Shown here piece after piece: positions 8,079-18,341 of a stretch of DNA of 64,000 bases. Where the stretch lies: contig JAHDDC010000003.1 of the NCBI GenBank assembly GCA_020629545.1, forward strand, positions 1 through 64,000, written 5' to 3'. How positions within the stretch are numbered: position 1 is the first letter of the stretch; each line of letters opens with the position of its first letter. This DNA is from Hellea sp. (GTDB taxonomy: Bacteria; Pseudomonadota; Alphaproteobacteria; Caulobacterales; Maricaulaceae). The notes beneath the pieces are model-generated. The model saw only the letters and a list, made by a program, of their open reading frames with translations, was not told where the DNA came from and searched no databases. The position numbers were made by a program, and so were the translations under genes.

Positions 8079-9322
8079 TTCGAAAAAGTAGCTTTCGCGA
8101 GTTTTGGCAATTTGCAGTCATGTTGGCTCATATCTGACAGGGATGGGTTTTTGTACTCATTGGGACCATCCGCGTTGAACATTTTGGCGTCGCCATTCTG
8201 AATGCAAATTCTGTCACCGGGCTTGGGCTTTCCATCGACGAGTTTCGCAGGGTCAATGTAGCCATCCCATAGGACATCAGGAAATGACCCAGTTGGCCCA
8301 AATTTGACGGTTTTCAAAAGCTTTAGATCAGCTCCGTCCGGTTTATTTCCGCCACCTTCAAATGTGTTGCCGTAAATGAAAATACCCTCTGGGTATGGAT
8401 CAAACCCTTCGGCCTTGTTCAGGTCATTATAGCCGGTCGAATAAACACTCGAAATAATCACATTTGCTGTTCGGTTGTTTCGGATAGAGTTATTAAAAAC
8501 TTCGACTTTGTCATTGGAGTTGATAACGACGCCGGACCCGGCCGGAACGCTTGCCACAGGCGTGCCTTCATGACCGAAGTTTTTAGTGTTATTGTCAAAT
8601 ATCTGATTGTCAAAAACGCGTGTGCTATGACCTTCCATAGTAAGGTTTGGCATGTTGAACACCAGAATTCCCCCAGTGTTGTTTGTCGCAACATTATTGT
8701 AGACATCCGCGCCGATCGAATTTTCGATCTCAATTCCGGCTACATTATACTCGGCGCGGTTTTCTCTAAGGATGATGTTTTTGGATTGGCCAACATAAAT
8801 TCCGGCATCGGATGCGCCGATGGCAACAGAGCCTTCGATTAATACGTTTTCACACTGCACAGGATAAATTCCATAAGCGCCGTTTGAGGTTTTGTGCCCA
8901 CCGGTCCACTCTGTACGAACGCCCATTATTGTAATGTTTTTGCCTTCATTTATCTTAAGCGCATCGCCCTTGCTATCTTCGATCGCCAGGTTCTCAATCA
9001 TAAAGTCATTGGCGGTAACAAGTAGACCCTCAGCTCCCGCGAGCTGCCCTTTGAACGATAGGATCGTCTTATCCATCCCGGCACCCGAAAGAGTTACGCC
9101 GTCCGCCGTGAGAGATAGGCTTCTATCAAAATGATAAGTTCCGGCCGGAATTTCAATGATATCGCCATATTGGGCGTCCAGGAGTTTTTCCTGGAGGCTT
9201 GCGGCAAATGCAGATGTGTCTTGATTTGAATTTGGTAATTCAGAAGATGTATCTTTGGACGCTGTTTCGCCACACGCCGAAAACGTTATAATAGCCACTG
9301 ATAAAAATAGTGTTTTACGCAT
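8075..9322 (-). CDS. parallel beta-helix repeat lipoprotein (right-handed beta-helix)
   Basis: Repeated ITI/NIILRENRAEYNVAGIEIENS-type coils, lipobox TFSAC; start placed at MRKTLFLS. Confidence 0.85.
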   Translation of the reverse strand: MRKTLFLSVAIITFSACGETASKDTSSELPNSNQDTSAFAASLQEKLLDAQYGDIIEIPAGTYHFDRSLSLTADGVTLSGAGMDKTILSFKGQLAGAEGLLVTANDFMIENLAIEDSKGDALKINEGKNITIMGVRTEWTGGHKTSNGAYGIYPVQCENVLIEGSVAIGASDAGIYVGQSKNIILRENRAEYNVAGIEIENSIGADVYNNVATNNTGGILVFNMPNLTMEGHSTRVFDNQIFDNNTKNFGHEGTPVASVPAGSGVVINSNDKVEVFNNSIRNNRTANVIISSVYSTGYNDLNKAEGFDPYPEGIFIYGNTFEGGGNKPDGADLKLLKTVKFGPTGSFPDVLWDGYIDPAKLVDGKPKPGDRICIQNGDAKMFNADGPNEYKNPSLSDMSQHDCKLPKLAKATFSN

Positions 9323-9404
9323 AAGTCCTCCCAATTGGGAATAATGACAAACCTTTCCAGTCTTTGCAATGCATTAGCTATTCGAAAAAGCGCTGATTTT
9401 AGAA

Positions 9405-9540
9405 TAGACAAGCGCGGGAGCGTTACCGAGAGAGGGAAGTAACGCTTCACCGCGCTTGCTGCGTGTTCTGCGGGCCGGGAGTTTAATTCGGCCTCCCTGG
9501 GGGGGATTAGGGACGTCACAGAGGGGACGCACGCAAGTTT
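9405..9540. other. GC-rich intergenic region with a long hairpin; candidate structured RNA or 5' leader
   Basis: Inverted repeat CAAGCGCGG (9409-9417)/CCGCGCTTG (9450-9458) enclosing AGCGTTAC (9419-9426)/GTAACGCT (9439-9446); further G/C-rich complementarity to 9538. Confidence 0.4.
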
Positions 9541-9625
9541 TGTATACGGGATTGGCCTTGAACTTTTCCTGAATAAGCTTGTTATTTTTCGTTCATTTTA
9601 ATGACAAATTGGTCAGGTTTAGCTT

Positions 9626-10093
9626 CTATTTTATGGGCTGCATTGAAGGGTCTATGAGATCTTCTTCATCTTCGGGTATTGCCTTTTCATCCCATTTATA
9701 AATCGACTTTATACTGCAGCGTTCAACTGAGTTTGGAGATGTCCGCGATCCAAAAGCACTTTCATAAATGACGATATTATCAAATTCAGATAGGCAACTT
9801 AGGTTGCTGTCAAGCTGGATTGCTTGGGCATTCCGAAGATTAAAACAGCTTCCATGCACTTCGACAATATACTCATCTCGTACTCCGGCGTCCAAAATGA
9901 CAGTGTCTTTTGTCGCATTTCGGAAGCCGTCTATATTGCGTTTAAAGCAAATTTTTCCGACCTCGGATCCAAGCCTGGGGTCTTTTTCGAAAGCGGCAAT
10001 TCCCCGTGGCTTATCCTCTGAGGTTTCAATAGTTGTGCAACCCAGAAGGGTTGCCGTTACGGCAATAACTGAAAGCGTGATTTTTAAATTCAT
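9626..10093 (-). CDS. putative lipoprotein (DUF6491-like)
   Basis: Signal peptide with lipobox LLGC; conserved-looking NIxGFRN / Cys pattern. Confidence 0.6.
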   Translation of the reverse strand: MNLKITLSVIAVTATLLGCTTIETSEDKPRGIAAFEKDPRLGSEVGKICFKRNIDGFRNATKDTVILDAGVRDEYIVEVHGSCFNLRNAQAIQLDSNLSCLSEFDNIVIYESAFGSRTSPNSVERCSIKSIYKWDEKAIPEDEEDLIDPSMQPIK

Positions 10094-10150
10094 TTCTATC
10101 TCCGTCCGGAATTGATAGCATGGAAATGAAGGCGAAGAAAGGTTGCTATT

Positions 10151-10990
10151 TTAGGGCTGCCGAGCCGGGTCGAGCGTAATCCGATAATCATCATCACCGC
10201 GAAATGGTTCAGGGCTCAGATTCTCATAGATTCGACGTCCTGCCCAATCCGTAATTTGAACCCGAATTATGCGAGACTTTCCGGTTTGAGGCGGTGCGAC
10301 ATAATCCAGCTTAAACTTAAACGGAGACTTTTCCTGATCCAAATCGACAAATGTTTGTCCGATTATCGTCTCGGTTGCTCCCCCAGCAAGGCTGCTGGCA
10401 TCAATTTCAACCAAATCTACAGTCATGGAGGCTCCCCGCATGAGCTCTGGTGAGTTCTTCGGTAAATAAATTTTGCCTTTGAGTTGTTCGATCTTAGCGT
10501 TGTGCGCAGAGCCTGTTGGGTTTTGTGATAAATTTCCCGGCGTGACTAAGTCTAACCTGACATCGCCGCGTCCCCGATAAAATTCATCTTGGCGAGAGAT
10601 CAATACTTCTTGGTCTTGTTCATCCAGTACAACACCATTGACGACAACAAAGTCCAGGTCACGGGTAACCGGCTCGGGCACCGCAACGACTAAGCCCAAA
10701 TTTTCTGGTAGACCTGTCAAAAGCATGCGTGTCTGGCCAATCAATAGAGGACGGTTCATTCCGGGCTGAACTGGCTTATAAACATTAATGATTACGCTAT
10801 GGCCGTCCATAGACCGCAAACTTTGCATATCGATGTTTACTGGAATTGTTTCGATCACGCTTTGGACAGGGATATGCTGATGCGGAGACCCGATAATATC
10901 CTCGATTATGTCGTCAATTGGTCCGAGTTGCGCCGTAGCGGGGACGCCTAACATGAGCGCGGCCATTGAAGCCAGCAATAACTTACGCAT
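10151..10990 (-). CDS. secreted protein with YbaY-like domain
   Basis: Signal peptide; KIYLPKNSPELMRGASMTVDLVEIDASSLAGGATETIIGQTFV resembles YbaY-type beta domain. Confidence 0.55.
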   Translation of the reverse strand: MRKLLLASMAALMLGVPATAQLGPIDDIIEDIIGSPHQHIPVQSVIETIPVNIDMQSLRSMDGHSVIINVYKPVQPGMNRPLLIGQTRMLLTGLPENLGLVVAVPEPVTRDLDFVVVNGVVLDEQDQEVLISRQDEFYRGRGDVRLDLVTPGNLSQNPTGSAHNAKIEQLKGKIYLPKNSPELMRGASMTVDLVEIDASSLAGGATETIIGQTFVDLDQEKSPFKFKLDYVAPPQTGKSRIIRVQITDWAGRRIYENLSPEPFRGDDDYRITLDPARQP

Positions 10991-11082
10991 AAATAACTCC
11001 GATTTTAGATAAGCTTATAACAGCAAACCCCAACCAAGGCTGAACGGTTTTTTCAGCTATTGTTCAGCTTAAGTCCGAACGT

Positions 11083-11709
11083 TTAGCTCTGCCAAAGCGG
11101 ATATTTTTGCATAACTTTGATAAACAATTCAGAGTTGATGTGTCGGTCCAGCCAATCTCGGGTCTGGTGATAAGGAGAGGAGTTCCACCAGTTAATGTCC
11201 GTGTTTGCAAACTGACGAATAAATGGAAAAATTGCGATATCAGCTATCGTTTGCTTGTCACCGAGCAGATAGGCACTGGTTCCCAAACGTTTTTCATAAT
11301 TTGCAATATAAAGTTCGGCCTGCTCGCGATGTTTCAAATCCGTATCCCCACGGTTGGCATCTTCGCTATAGCGACTGGCATATTTATATCGATCTAGATG
11401 ATGTTTAAATGGACCATCATTGTCGGAAATAAGGCGTTGCGCCTCTTCAAGATCACAGTCAAGCCATCCAAAAGGGTCGTATACCTCTAGGGAATAGCCT
11501 AAAAGGTCCAAGCTTTCCTCAATAACAGTTCCGTCGCTTTTGATGAATACCGGCACCGTTCCTTTGGGCGAAACCTCAAGCATATGAACCGGCTTATTCC
11601 GCAAAACGATTTCCCGGTGTTCATATTTCAAACCCGATGCGCATAGCCCCATTCGGCCGCGCATCGCATAGGGACACCTGCGGAAGGAATATAGAATAGC
11701 CTCAGGCAT
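11083..11709 (-). CDS. glutathione S-transferase family protein
   Basis: N-terminal [16 protein letters not shown] thioredoxin-like fold; C-terminal GST helical domain. Confidence 0.9.
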   Translation of the reverse strand: MPEAILYSFRRCPYAMRGRMGLCASGLKYEHREIVLRNKPVHMLEVSPKGTVPVFIKSDGTVIEESLDLLGYSLEVYDPFGWLDCDLEEAQRLISDNDGPFKHHLDRYKYASRYSEDANRGDTDLKHREQAELYIANYEKRLGTSAYLLGDKQTIADIAIFPFIRQFANTDINWWNSSPYHQTRDWLDRHINSELFIKVMQKYPLWQS

Positions 11710-12613
11710 CACGTCCAATGTGGGCCTCACCCCGCTTTTTCGCTAATTCGATTTGTTTTTGACGCTCAGCAAACCTGGCTCGTTGTTCGTCGCTCATTTT
11801 ATTATGACATCGAGGGCATGACACGCCTTTGACATATAAGTCATGTTGCTTATCGGCCTCGGTTATGGGGTAACGGCAGGCATAGCACTGATCATATTGA
11901 CTTTGCTTGAGGCCATGGCCAACAGCGACGCGCTGATCAAAAACAAAACAATCACCGTTCCACATACTATTATCGGCTTTGACAGTTTCCAGATATTTTA
12001 GAATGCCGCCTTTAAGGTGATAAACTTCATCATAGCCTTGCTGCTTCATGTAAGAGCTGGCTTTTTCACACCGAATTCCGCCCGTGCAAAACATAGCGAC
12101 CTTGTGTTTGGTGAGCCGCTCTTTGTTCTGCTCAACCCATTGCGGGAACTCGCGGAAAGTCTCGGTGTTCGGATTAAGGGCCCCTTCAAAGCTGCCAATT
12201 TCCACCTCATAGTCATTTCGAGTGTCAATTAAAACCACGTCGGGGTCGGAGATAAGCGCATTCCAATCATTGGGATCGACATAGGTTCCAACGATTTCAT
12301 TGGGATCAACGCCCTCAACGCCCATCGTCACGATCTCTTTTTTAAGACGTACCTTCATCCGGTAGAATGGCATGTCTTTTGAGCGACTTTCCTTATGCTC
12401 TAGCTTTGTAAGCCGTGGATCCGCCCTTAAAAACGTAAGCATTTCTTTGATCGCGAAGTCCGAACCGGCAACAGTCCCATTTATGCCTTCGCGGGCCAGA
12501 AGAATTGTGCCCTTGATCTCAAACATTTCGCAGAGCATCAGAAGCGGCTCTTTGAGGCTCTCAAAATCCGATAATCTAGTAAAATGATATAAGGCAGCGA
12601 CGCAATAAGACAT
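11702..12613 (-). CDS. trhO: rhodanese-related tRNA uridine hydroxylase TrhO (YceA)
   Basis: [36 protein letters not shown] and Cys-rich C-terminus (CYACRYPIT...CPRCH). Confidence 0.93.
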   Translation of the reverse strand: MSYCVAALYHFTRLSDFESLKEPLLMLCEMFEIKGTILLAREGINGTVAGSDFAIKEMLTFLRADPRLTKLEHKESRSKDMPFYRMKVRLKKEIVTMGVEGVDPNEIVGTYVDPNDWNALISDPDVVLIDTRNDYEVEIGSFEGALNPNTETFREFPQWVEQNKERLTKHKVAMFCTGGIRCEKASSYMKQQGYDEVYHLKGGILKYLETVKADNSMWNGDCFVFDQRVAVGHGLKQSQYDQCYACRYPITEADKQHDLYVKGVSCPRCHNKMSDEQRARFAERQKQIELAKKRGEAHIGRDA

Positions 12614-12658
12614 GGCGCGCGCTTTAACCTTGCGCGCCGCTCAGGTCAATTCAGCTGA

Positions 12659-13117
12659 TTACTTTATAGCACGCGGCGCTATGTCTCTGAGATGGGACTC
12701 GATAATATTTCGATATTGAGGAAGGCTTTCCACGATACGAACCATTTGCGGCGGAAGGCCCATGTCATCGACAAATGCCGTAAGGCCGTCAGTCATAATC
12801 TTTGGATTGTTGCAAGTTTTGGCGACGGTTTTCAGATCTCTAATTCCGCTACCGCGTGTAAGCTCTTTTTCGAGACTTTTTAATGATCTTGAGAGGGCGA
12901 ACATCTGAAGCGGGCCAGGTGTCTTGCCCTCAACATATGATCCGGCAACCTTGCGAATTGATTTTACAGCCCCTTGCGTGTCTCCTGTGATATCAGCGAC
13001 AGCTTTTCCAGCCCGTTTGCTGATCCAATCCGATGTACAGACTTTTGCAGGATCAGGTGTTGATGCGCAGCCTGTTAGAAGCATGCCGCAAATTGCTAGT
13101 AAAAATAACTTTCGCAT
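12659..13117 (-). CDS. hypothetical lipoprotein
   Basis: Signal peptide with lipobox LLTGCAS; ORF with no antisense competitor of quality. Confidence 0.7.
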   Translation of the reverse strand: MRKLFLLAICGMLLTGCASTPDPAKVCTSDWISKRAGKAVADITGDTQGAVKSIRKVAGSYVEGKTPGPLQMFALSRSLKSLEKELTRGSGIRDLKTVAKTCNNPKIMTDGLTAFVDDMGLPPQMVRIVESLPQYRNIIESHLRDIAPRAIK

Positions 13118-13203
13118 CCAAATCCTCCTAGAAACGACGATATTCCTATCTGGGCGTGCTTAAATAACAAGTGAACGACACATCTAAATCACAGATTAGC
13201 TTC

Positions 13204-14589
13204 TCAAATCAAAACACGAGGATTCATGATATTGTCGGGATCAATAGCTTGTTTGACCGCGCGCATTAGTGCCATCTTTGTCGGATGGGCTCGGTTTGCG
13301 AGTGTTTCGCGTTTCATAATCCCAATCCCGTGTTCTGCAGATATCGAACCGCCCATTTCCCCAACAATATCAAAAACAGTTTCGGAGATTAAGTCCCATT
13401 GGCTCAAAAAATCGTCTCTGTTGCTGCCGATAGGCTGGGCGATATTATAATGAATATTCCCATCGCCGAAGTGTCCAAAAGCAACCGGTCGGCAATTGGG
13501 AACCACTTGATCTACGGCTTTGTCTGCCACTTCCAAAAAATCTGCGATTTTGTCGATAGGTAACGTAATATCTTGTTTGATTGATGCGCCATTATGTTTT
13601 TGAGCTGCGGACATGTTTTCGCGTAATGATAAAAGCCTTGCAGCCTGCTGGCTTGATTGAGCGATGACCGCGTCTTGAATTAGCCCTGATTCCATTGCTG
13701 GTGATAAAATTGTCTCTGCTATTCTATTTCCGTCAAGCTCGGTGTCAGCTTCCCAATCAATTAATGCAAACCATTGATGCTCGGATTGAAAAGGATCTGT
13801 TTGGTTGGGGATGTGGGTGGTTACGAGATCAAGCCCAATTTTGGGCATGACCTCGAACATTGTCAAACTGTCGCCGTGACGGCATCTATCCAGCAGAGCC
13901 ACCGCATCCTTCGCAGTTTTTAGTCCGACCATTGCCCGTTGAATGAAACCAGATTTTGGAAACAGTTTTAAACTGGCCGCTGTGATAATGCCTAAGGTAC
14001 CCTCGGCCCCTAGGAAAAGACGTGACAAATCATATCCTGTATTGTCCTTTCGCAGATCAGTCAGACCATCAAAAACTTCGCCATTTGGCAGGACAGCTTC
14101 GATGCCTAATACAAGATCCTTAGTCGTCCCATATTTTAGAACATGAACACCACCGGCATTCGTGGATAGGTTTCCGCCAATTGTGCAGCTGCCTTCCGAA
14201 GCCAATGAAAGCGGAAATTTGCGATTATGTTTTTCGGCGCGTTCTTGCACCGTAAATAATGTGGCGCCTGCCTCGGCGATCATAGTGTTTGTAACTGTAT
14301 TTACATCTCGGATCGCTGACATGCGCCGGGTTGAAACCAGAATTTCGCCTTGCGGAGTCTGGCCGCCTACTAGACCGGTATTGCCGCCCTGAGGGACAAG
14401 TTTAAGGCTGTTTTCTCGTGCAATACTTACAATTTTCGCCGTCTCATCCACGGACTCCGGCATTACCATGATTGGCGTTTGGCCTTCATATTTATCGCGC
14501 CATTCGGTAAGCCAAGGCGCAATAATGTCCTGATCTTCAGTCCAACTCGCGCGCGGAAGAGCGGATTTCAAAGCATCAATCCCGGACAC
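13204..14589 (-). CDS. FAD-binding oxidoreductase (GlcD/D-2-hydroxyacid dehydrogenase type)
   Basis: PQGGNTGLVGGQTP FAD-binding motif, GSCTIGGNLSTNAGG, FGHFGDGNIHYNI, SAEHGIG. GTG start at 14589 preceded by GGAG. Confidence 0.92.
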   Translation of the reverse strand: MSGIDALKSALPRASWTEDQDIIAPWLTEWRDKYEGQTPIMVMPESVDETAKIVSIARENSLKLVPQGGNTGLVGGQTPQGEILVSTRRMSAIRDVNTVTNTMIAEAGATLFTVQERAEKHNRKFPLSLASEGSCTIGGNLSTNAGGVHVLKYGTTKDLVLGIEAVLPNGEVFDGLTDLRKDNTGYDLSRLFLGAEGTLGIITAASLKLFPKSGFIQRAMVGLKTAKDAVALLDRCRHGDSLTMFEVMPKIGLDLVTTHIPNQTDPFQSEHQWFALIDWEADTELDGNRIAETILSPAMESGLIQDAVIAQSSQQAARLLSLRENMSAAQKHNGASIKQDITLPIDKIADFLEVADKAVDQVVPNCRPVAFGHFGDGNIHYNIAQPIGSNRDDFLSQWDLISETVFDIVGEMGGSISAEHGIGIMKRETLANRAHPTKMALMRAVKQAIDPDNIMNPRVLI

Positions 14590-14590
14590 G

Positions 14591-15526
14591 TTACTCTCCT
14601 TTATCTGCCGCAGCGCGTCGCAGCCGATCATTTATGGCGCTCCCTATCCCTTTGGTTGGAATGGGCGCAATTGCTATAACAGGTTTTCGGTCAAGTATTC
14701 GAAGCGCGGCATAAAGTTTGCGAGCCGCTTCATTGAGATCGCCCGAAGGTGAAAGATTGTAGTCTGCCTCGATGTGTGTAGGGCCAAAGGCAAGAAAAGC
14801 TTCGCCGGCTTTCTTGCTTTTTGCATTTAATCGAACTTTGGCATTGGGCGCATAATGGCTTTCAAGCATTCCGGGAGCGCTAATGCGTTCTGATTTTTCG
14901 GGGAGTCGTAAATCAGATATATACGGCACAAAATGTGATACCGGAATGGCACCAGGCCGTAATAGCACCGCGTGATCAGACTCTATTTTTAGGACCGTAG
15001 ACTCTATTCCACTTGGACATGGTCCAGCATCGATAATCAAGTCGATTTTATCACCTAGGTCATCTGCAACGTGACGAGCCGTTGTTGGGCTGATATGGCC
15101 CGATCTATTCGCGCTTGGCATGTAAATAGGGCCTCGATAGCCGAGATCTAAAAATGCATCTGCCCATTTGGCTTTTGGACAGCGAATGGCAAGTGTATCG
15201 AGGTCAGCTCCCGCAACATCGCTTAAATTCACAGAAGTCTTCGGCAAAACCAATGTAAGCGGGCCTGGCCAAAACGCCGTGATCAAAGTTTTAGCTATAT
15301 CATTGAGCGCGACATACATGCCCGCGTCTTTTGGGTCAAAGATGTGAGCAATTAATGGATTGTGGGGCGGTCTATTTTTTACTGCATAAATTTGGCGAAC
15401 AGCATCATCATTTTTGGCGTCAGCCGCCAAGCCGTAAACGGTTTCCGTCGGCAGGGCGACAAGACGACCCAGTCGCAACAAGGATACGGCTTTTTCATAG
15501 CTCTCTTTTTTAGAATTTAAAATCAC
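14591..15526 (-). CDS. L-threonylcarbamoyladenylate synthase (Sua5 type)
   Basis: LPTETVYGLAADA, KNRPPHNPLIAHI, PSANRSGHISPT; C-terminal Sua5 domain (APGMLESHYAP). Confidence 0.94.
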   Translation of the reverse strand: MILNSKKESYEKAVSLLRLGRLVALPTETVYGLAADAKNDDAVRQIYAVKNRPPHNPLIAHIFDPKDAGMYVALNDIAKTLITAFWPGPLTLVLPKTSVNLSDVAGADLDTLAIRCPKAKWADAFLDLGYRGPIYMPSANRSGHISPTTARHVADDLGDKIDLIIDAGPCPSGIESTVLKIESDHAVLLRPGAIPVSHFVPYISDLRLPEKSERISAPGMLESHYAPNAKVRLNAKSKKAGEAFLAFGPTHIEADYNLSPSGDLNEAARKLYAALRILDRKPVIAIAPIPTKGIGSAINDRLRRAAADKGE

Positions 15527-15662
15527 GTTTTGGAGCCTGTTTATCCTGCAAATGTATTTGCGTCTCTACCGTCATCGCTATAAGGCTTTGCGAAACTGAA
15601 TCCTATGAAAATATGACCAAACTCTAACTTGAGTATCGGTTACACATTTGACAAGAGAAACC

Positions 15663-16556
15663 ATGGCCGGGTCAAACGACGACAAATCTAGAGTTACTAA
15701 ATCCAAAGCGAAAGCAAAGATGGACTCTATTACTAATTCAGAAAAGGCTTCGACAGAAGAATCAGCAGGTACTGAGAAATCCAACACGGATAATCGGACC
15801 CTTAAGCAAAAAATTATGTCTGAAGTTAAGTTTTTCAGCGGGCTTGCGGCTTTTCTATTGGTGTTTTGGACAACTGTTTTCGGGAATTTTAAAATTCCAA
15901 GTGAAAGCATGCTGCCGACATTAGAGGTCGGGGACCATTTATATGTGTCAAAGTTTGCTTATGGCTATTCCCGGCACTCCATGCCATTTAATCTCCATAA
16001 GCTTCCTTTTTTACCAAAGAATGGCAAAATATTTTCGCGCCTTCCAAAACGCGGCGATATCGTAGTTTTTAGACATCCCTTTACCGACATGGTTATGATC
16101 AAGCGCGTGGCAGGGCTTCCAGGTGACACGATAACGGTTAGGGGAGGTCGTTATCTCATAAATGGAACTCTTCTTAACAGAGAGGACGCCGGGCCCGTCA
16201 CTTATCGTGATCACAAAACCAAATCGCGGACAATTGTTCAAAGTTATAAGGAGCAGTTCGAGGGAGAGAAAAAACCTCATATGATCTATGAGGTATCTGA
16301 TCGACAAAGCCTTGATAACGTTGGTGTGTTCAATGTGCCAGATGGCATGGTATTTTTTCTCGGGGATAATCGAGATAATTCAATCGATAGTCGAGCGATG
16401 ACTGTTCCAGATGTCCCTTTGTCAGCTACCGGACCCGGATTCGTACCACTTGATCATCTGATGGGGCGAGCAGATCTTATAATGTTTTCTTTCAAGCGAT
16501 GTAAGACGGAGCCCGGTTTTTATTGTTCGGGAAAACGTTTTTTTAAATCGCTCTAA
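15663..16556 (+). CDS. lepB: signal peptidase I
   Basis: IPSESMLPTLEVGDHLYVSKFAYG, KRVAGLPGD, FFLGDNRDNSIDSR motifs. Confidence 0.96.
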   Translation: MAGSNDDKSRVTKSKAKAKMDSITNSEKASTEESAGTEKSNTDNRTLKQKIMSEVKFFSGLAAFLLVFWTTVFGNFKIPSESMLPTLEVGDHLYVSKFAYGYSRHSMPFNLHKLPFLPKNGKIFSRLPKRGDIVVFRHPFTDMVMIKRVAGLPGDTITVRGGRYLINGTLLNREDAGPVTYRDHKTKSRTIVQSYKEQFEGEKKPHMIYEVSDRQSLDNVGVFNVPDGMVFFLGDNRDNSIDSRAMTVPDVPLSATGPGFVPLDHLMGRADLIMFSFKRCKTEPGFYCSGKRFFKSL

Positions 16557-16597
16557 AAGACTCGACAGCCAGCAAAAAATCATATCAAAAGCCCGCC

Positions 16598-17182
16598 ATG
16601 ACTAAGGACGTCATAATACTGGTTCGCCACGGTAAGCCTGCCTTGTCCCGAAAAGTTCGGTTGAACTGGCAGGAGTATCGCGCGTGGTGGGATAAATATG
16701 ATGACGGTGGTTTGGCCGATAAACAACGGATCCCCAAAAAAGTTCAAGCCTATGCGAATGAAGCCGATGTCTTGATATCCAGCCCACTTCGTAGAGCCGT
16801 TGAAACTGCGAGACTTTTAAGAGGACGCGAGCCAGACCTTACAGATAAAGGGCTTGTGGAGGCTGCCTTGCCACCTCCGCATTTAGGTCGTTTGAAGTTT
16901 AGGCCTAAAACCTGGGGTACTTTTGCTCGGGTTGTCTGGTTTGTTGGATGGTCCGATGGTATGGAAAGTCATTCGGCAGCTCGAGTGCGCGCCAATACAA
17001 TGGCGGAAACTCTCGCAGACCATGCGTCCGGTGGGAAATTGATATTGGTTACAGCACATGGATGGTATAATCGGATGTTAAAAGGCTCCTTGATGAAACA
17101 GGGCTGGAAATGTGTGAGCCAAAATGGCGACTTACATTGGAGCCATCGACGGTTAGAGCGTGAAACGAAAGAAAAATTATGA
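16598..17182 (+). CDS. histidine phosphatase family protein
   Basis: [30 protein letters not shown]. Confidence 0.88.
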   Translation: MTKDVIILVRHGKPALSRKVRLNWQEYRAWWDKYDDGGLADKQRIPKKVQAYANEADVLISSPLRRAVETARLLRGREPDLTDKGLVEAALPPPHLGRLKFRPKTWGTFARVVWFVGWSDGMESHSAARVRANTMAETLADHASGGKLILVTAHGWYNRMLKGSLMKQGWKCVSQNGDLHWSHRRLERETKEKL

Positions 17183-17421
17183 CCAAAACTGAAACGGATC
17201 TAAAGAATTTGAGTTTTGAACAGGCTCTTGAAGAACTCGAAACAATCGTCGAAAAGCTTGAGCGCGGGGATGCACCGCTAGAAGAAAGCATAAATATTTA
17301 TCAACGCGGCGCTCAGCTTAAGGCACATTGTGAAACTAAGTTGAAAAATGCCCAGCTTAAAGTCGAGAAAATCGTTTTGGGGAAAGACGGCTCGGTCGGT
17401 ACGAAGGACTTCGATAGTTAG
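17179..17421 (+). CDS. xseB: exodeoxyribonuclease VII small subunit
   Basis: [55 protein letters not shown]. Confidence 0.95.
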   Translation: MTKTETDLKNLSFEQALEELETIVEKLERGDAPLEESINIYQRGAQLKAHCETKLKNAQLKVEKIVLGKDGSVGTKDFDS

Positions 17422-17428
17422 GCTTATT

Positions 17429-18316
17429 GTGGATTTCAATAAATTCAAAGTAAGATTGACCGAAGTTCAACAACGGATAGAGACCGAACTTAGCTCAGTT
17501 TTGCCGGACCCAGATGGGCATCAAGCCGTCATTATGGAGGCGATGCGCTATGCAACATTAGGCGGTGGTAAGCGGGTAAGGCCATTTTTATTAGTCGAAA
17601 CTGCGCAAATGTTTAATGCGGATTTATCCGCTGTCTGGCCTGCTGCTTGCGCCCTCGAATGTATCCACGCTTACTCGCTCGTTCATGATGACTTGCCATG
17701 TATGGATGATGACGACCTCCGCCGAGGAAAGCCAACTGTACACAAAGCCTTCAATGAGGCTATTGCAGTGCTTACTGGAGATGCATTACTGACACATGCC
17801 TTCGAAATTCTAGCGAATATTGACGCGCCGGCTGTGGTGCGGATTGAATTGGTACGGGAACTTACCCGTGCCTCTGGCGCATTCGGCATGATTGGCGGGC
17901 AGGTTATTGATATTCAGGCCGATGAAAATGCGAGAAATTCAGACATAATTACAGAACTCCAACGCTTGAAGACAGGTGCTTTAATTAAATCATCAGTGAT
18001 AATGGGCGCAAAGATAGGTAATGCGACTGAAAGACAGTTGAGTTCTCTAGCTTCTTACGCTGACGACCTAGGCCTAATTTTTCAAATAACAGATGATATT
18101 TTGGATGTCGAAGGAAAAGCTGATCGGGTCGGGAAGGCTGTTGGAAAGGACGAAAATCATGGAAAAGCCACATTTGTGTCAATCCTTGGCCTAGAGAGCG
18201 CGAAACAAAAAGCGCGAGAATTAGCAGGTACGGCAAAAGGACGCCTTGAACCGTTTGGAGAAAAGGCCCAAATGCTATCTGAAACGGTTGACTATATTCT
18301 TGTGCGAGACCAATAG
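17429..18316 (+). CDS. ispA: polyprenyl synthetase (farnesyl diphosphate synthase type)
   Basis: GGGKRVRPFL, DDLPCMDDDDLRRGKPT, second Asp-rich region DDILD; GTG start at 17429 likely. Confidence 0.93.
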   Translation: MDFNKFKVRLTEVQQRIETELSSVLPDPDGHQAVIMEAMRYATLGGGKRVRPFLLVETAQMFNADLSAVWPAACALECIHAYSLVHDDLPCMDDDDLRRGKPTVHKAFNEAIAVLTGDALLTHAFEILANIDAPAVVRIELVRELTRASGAFGMIGGQVIDIQADENARNSDIITELQRLKTGALIKSSVIMGAKIGNATERQLSSLASYADDLGLIFQITDDILDVEGKADRVGKAVGKDENHGKATFVSILGLESAKQKARELAGTAKGRLEPFGEKAQMLSETVDYILVRDQ

Positions 18317-18341
18317 GCTCGGGCTGTAATAAGAGACAAAC

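Noticed and set aside
9286-9519. 77-aa minus-strand ORF over the structured intergenic region
   Set aside because: Overlaps the start of the beta-helix gene in another frame, with no recognisable domain; the sequence is better explained as structured non-coding DNA.
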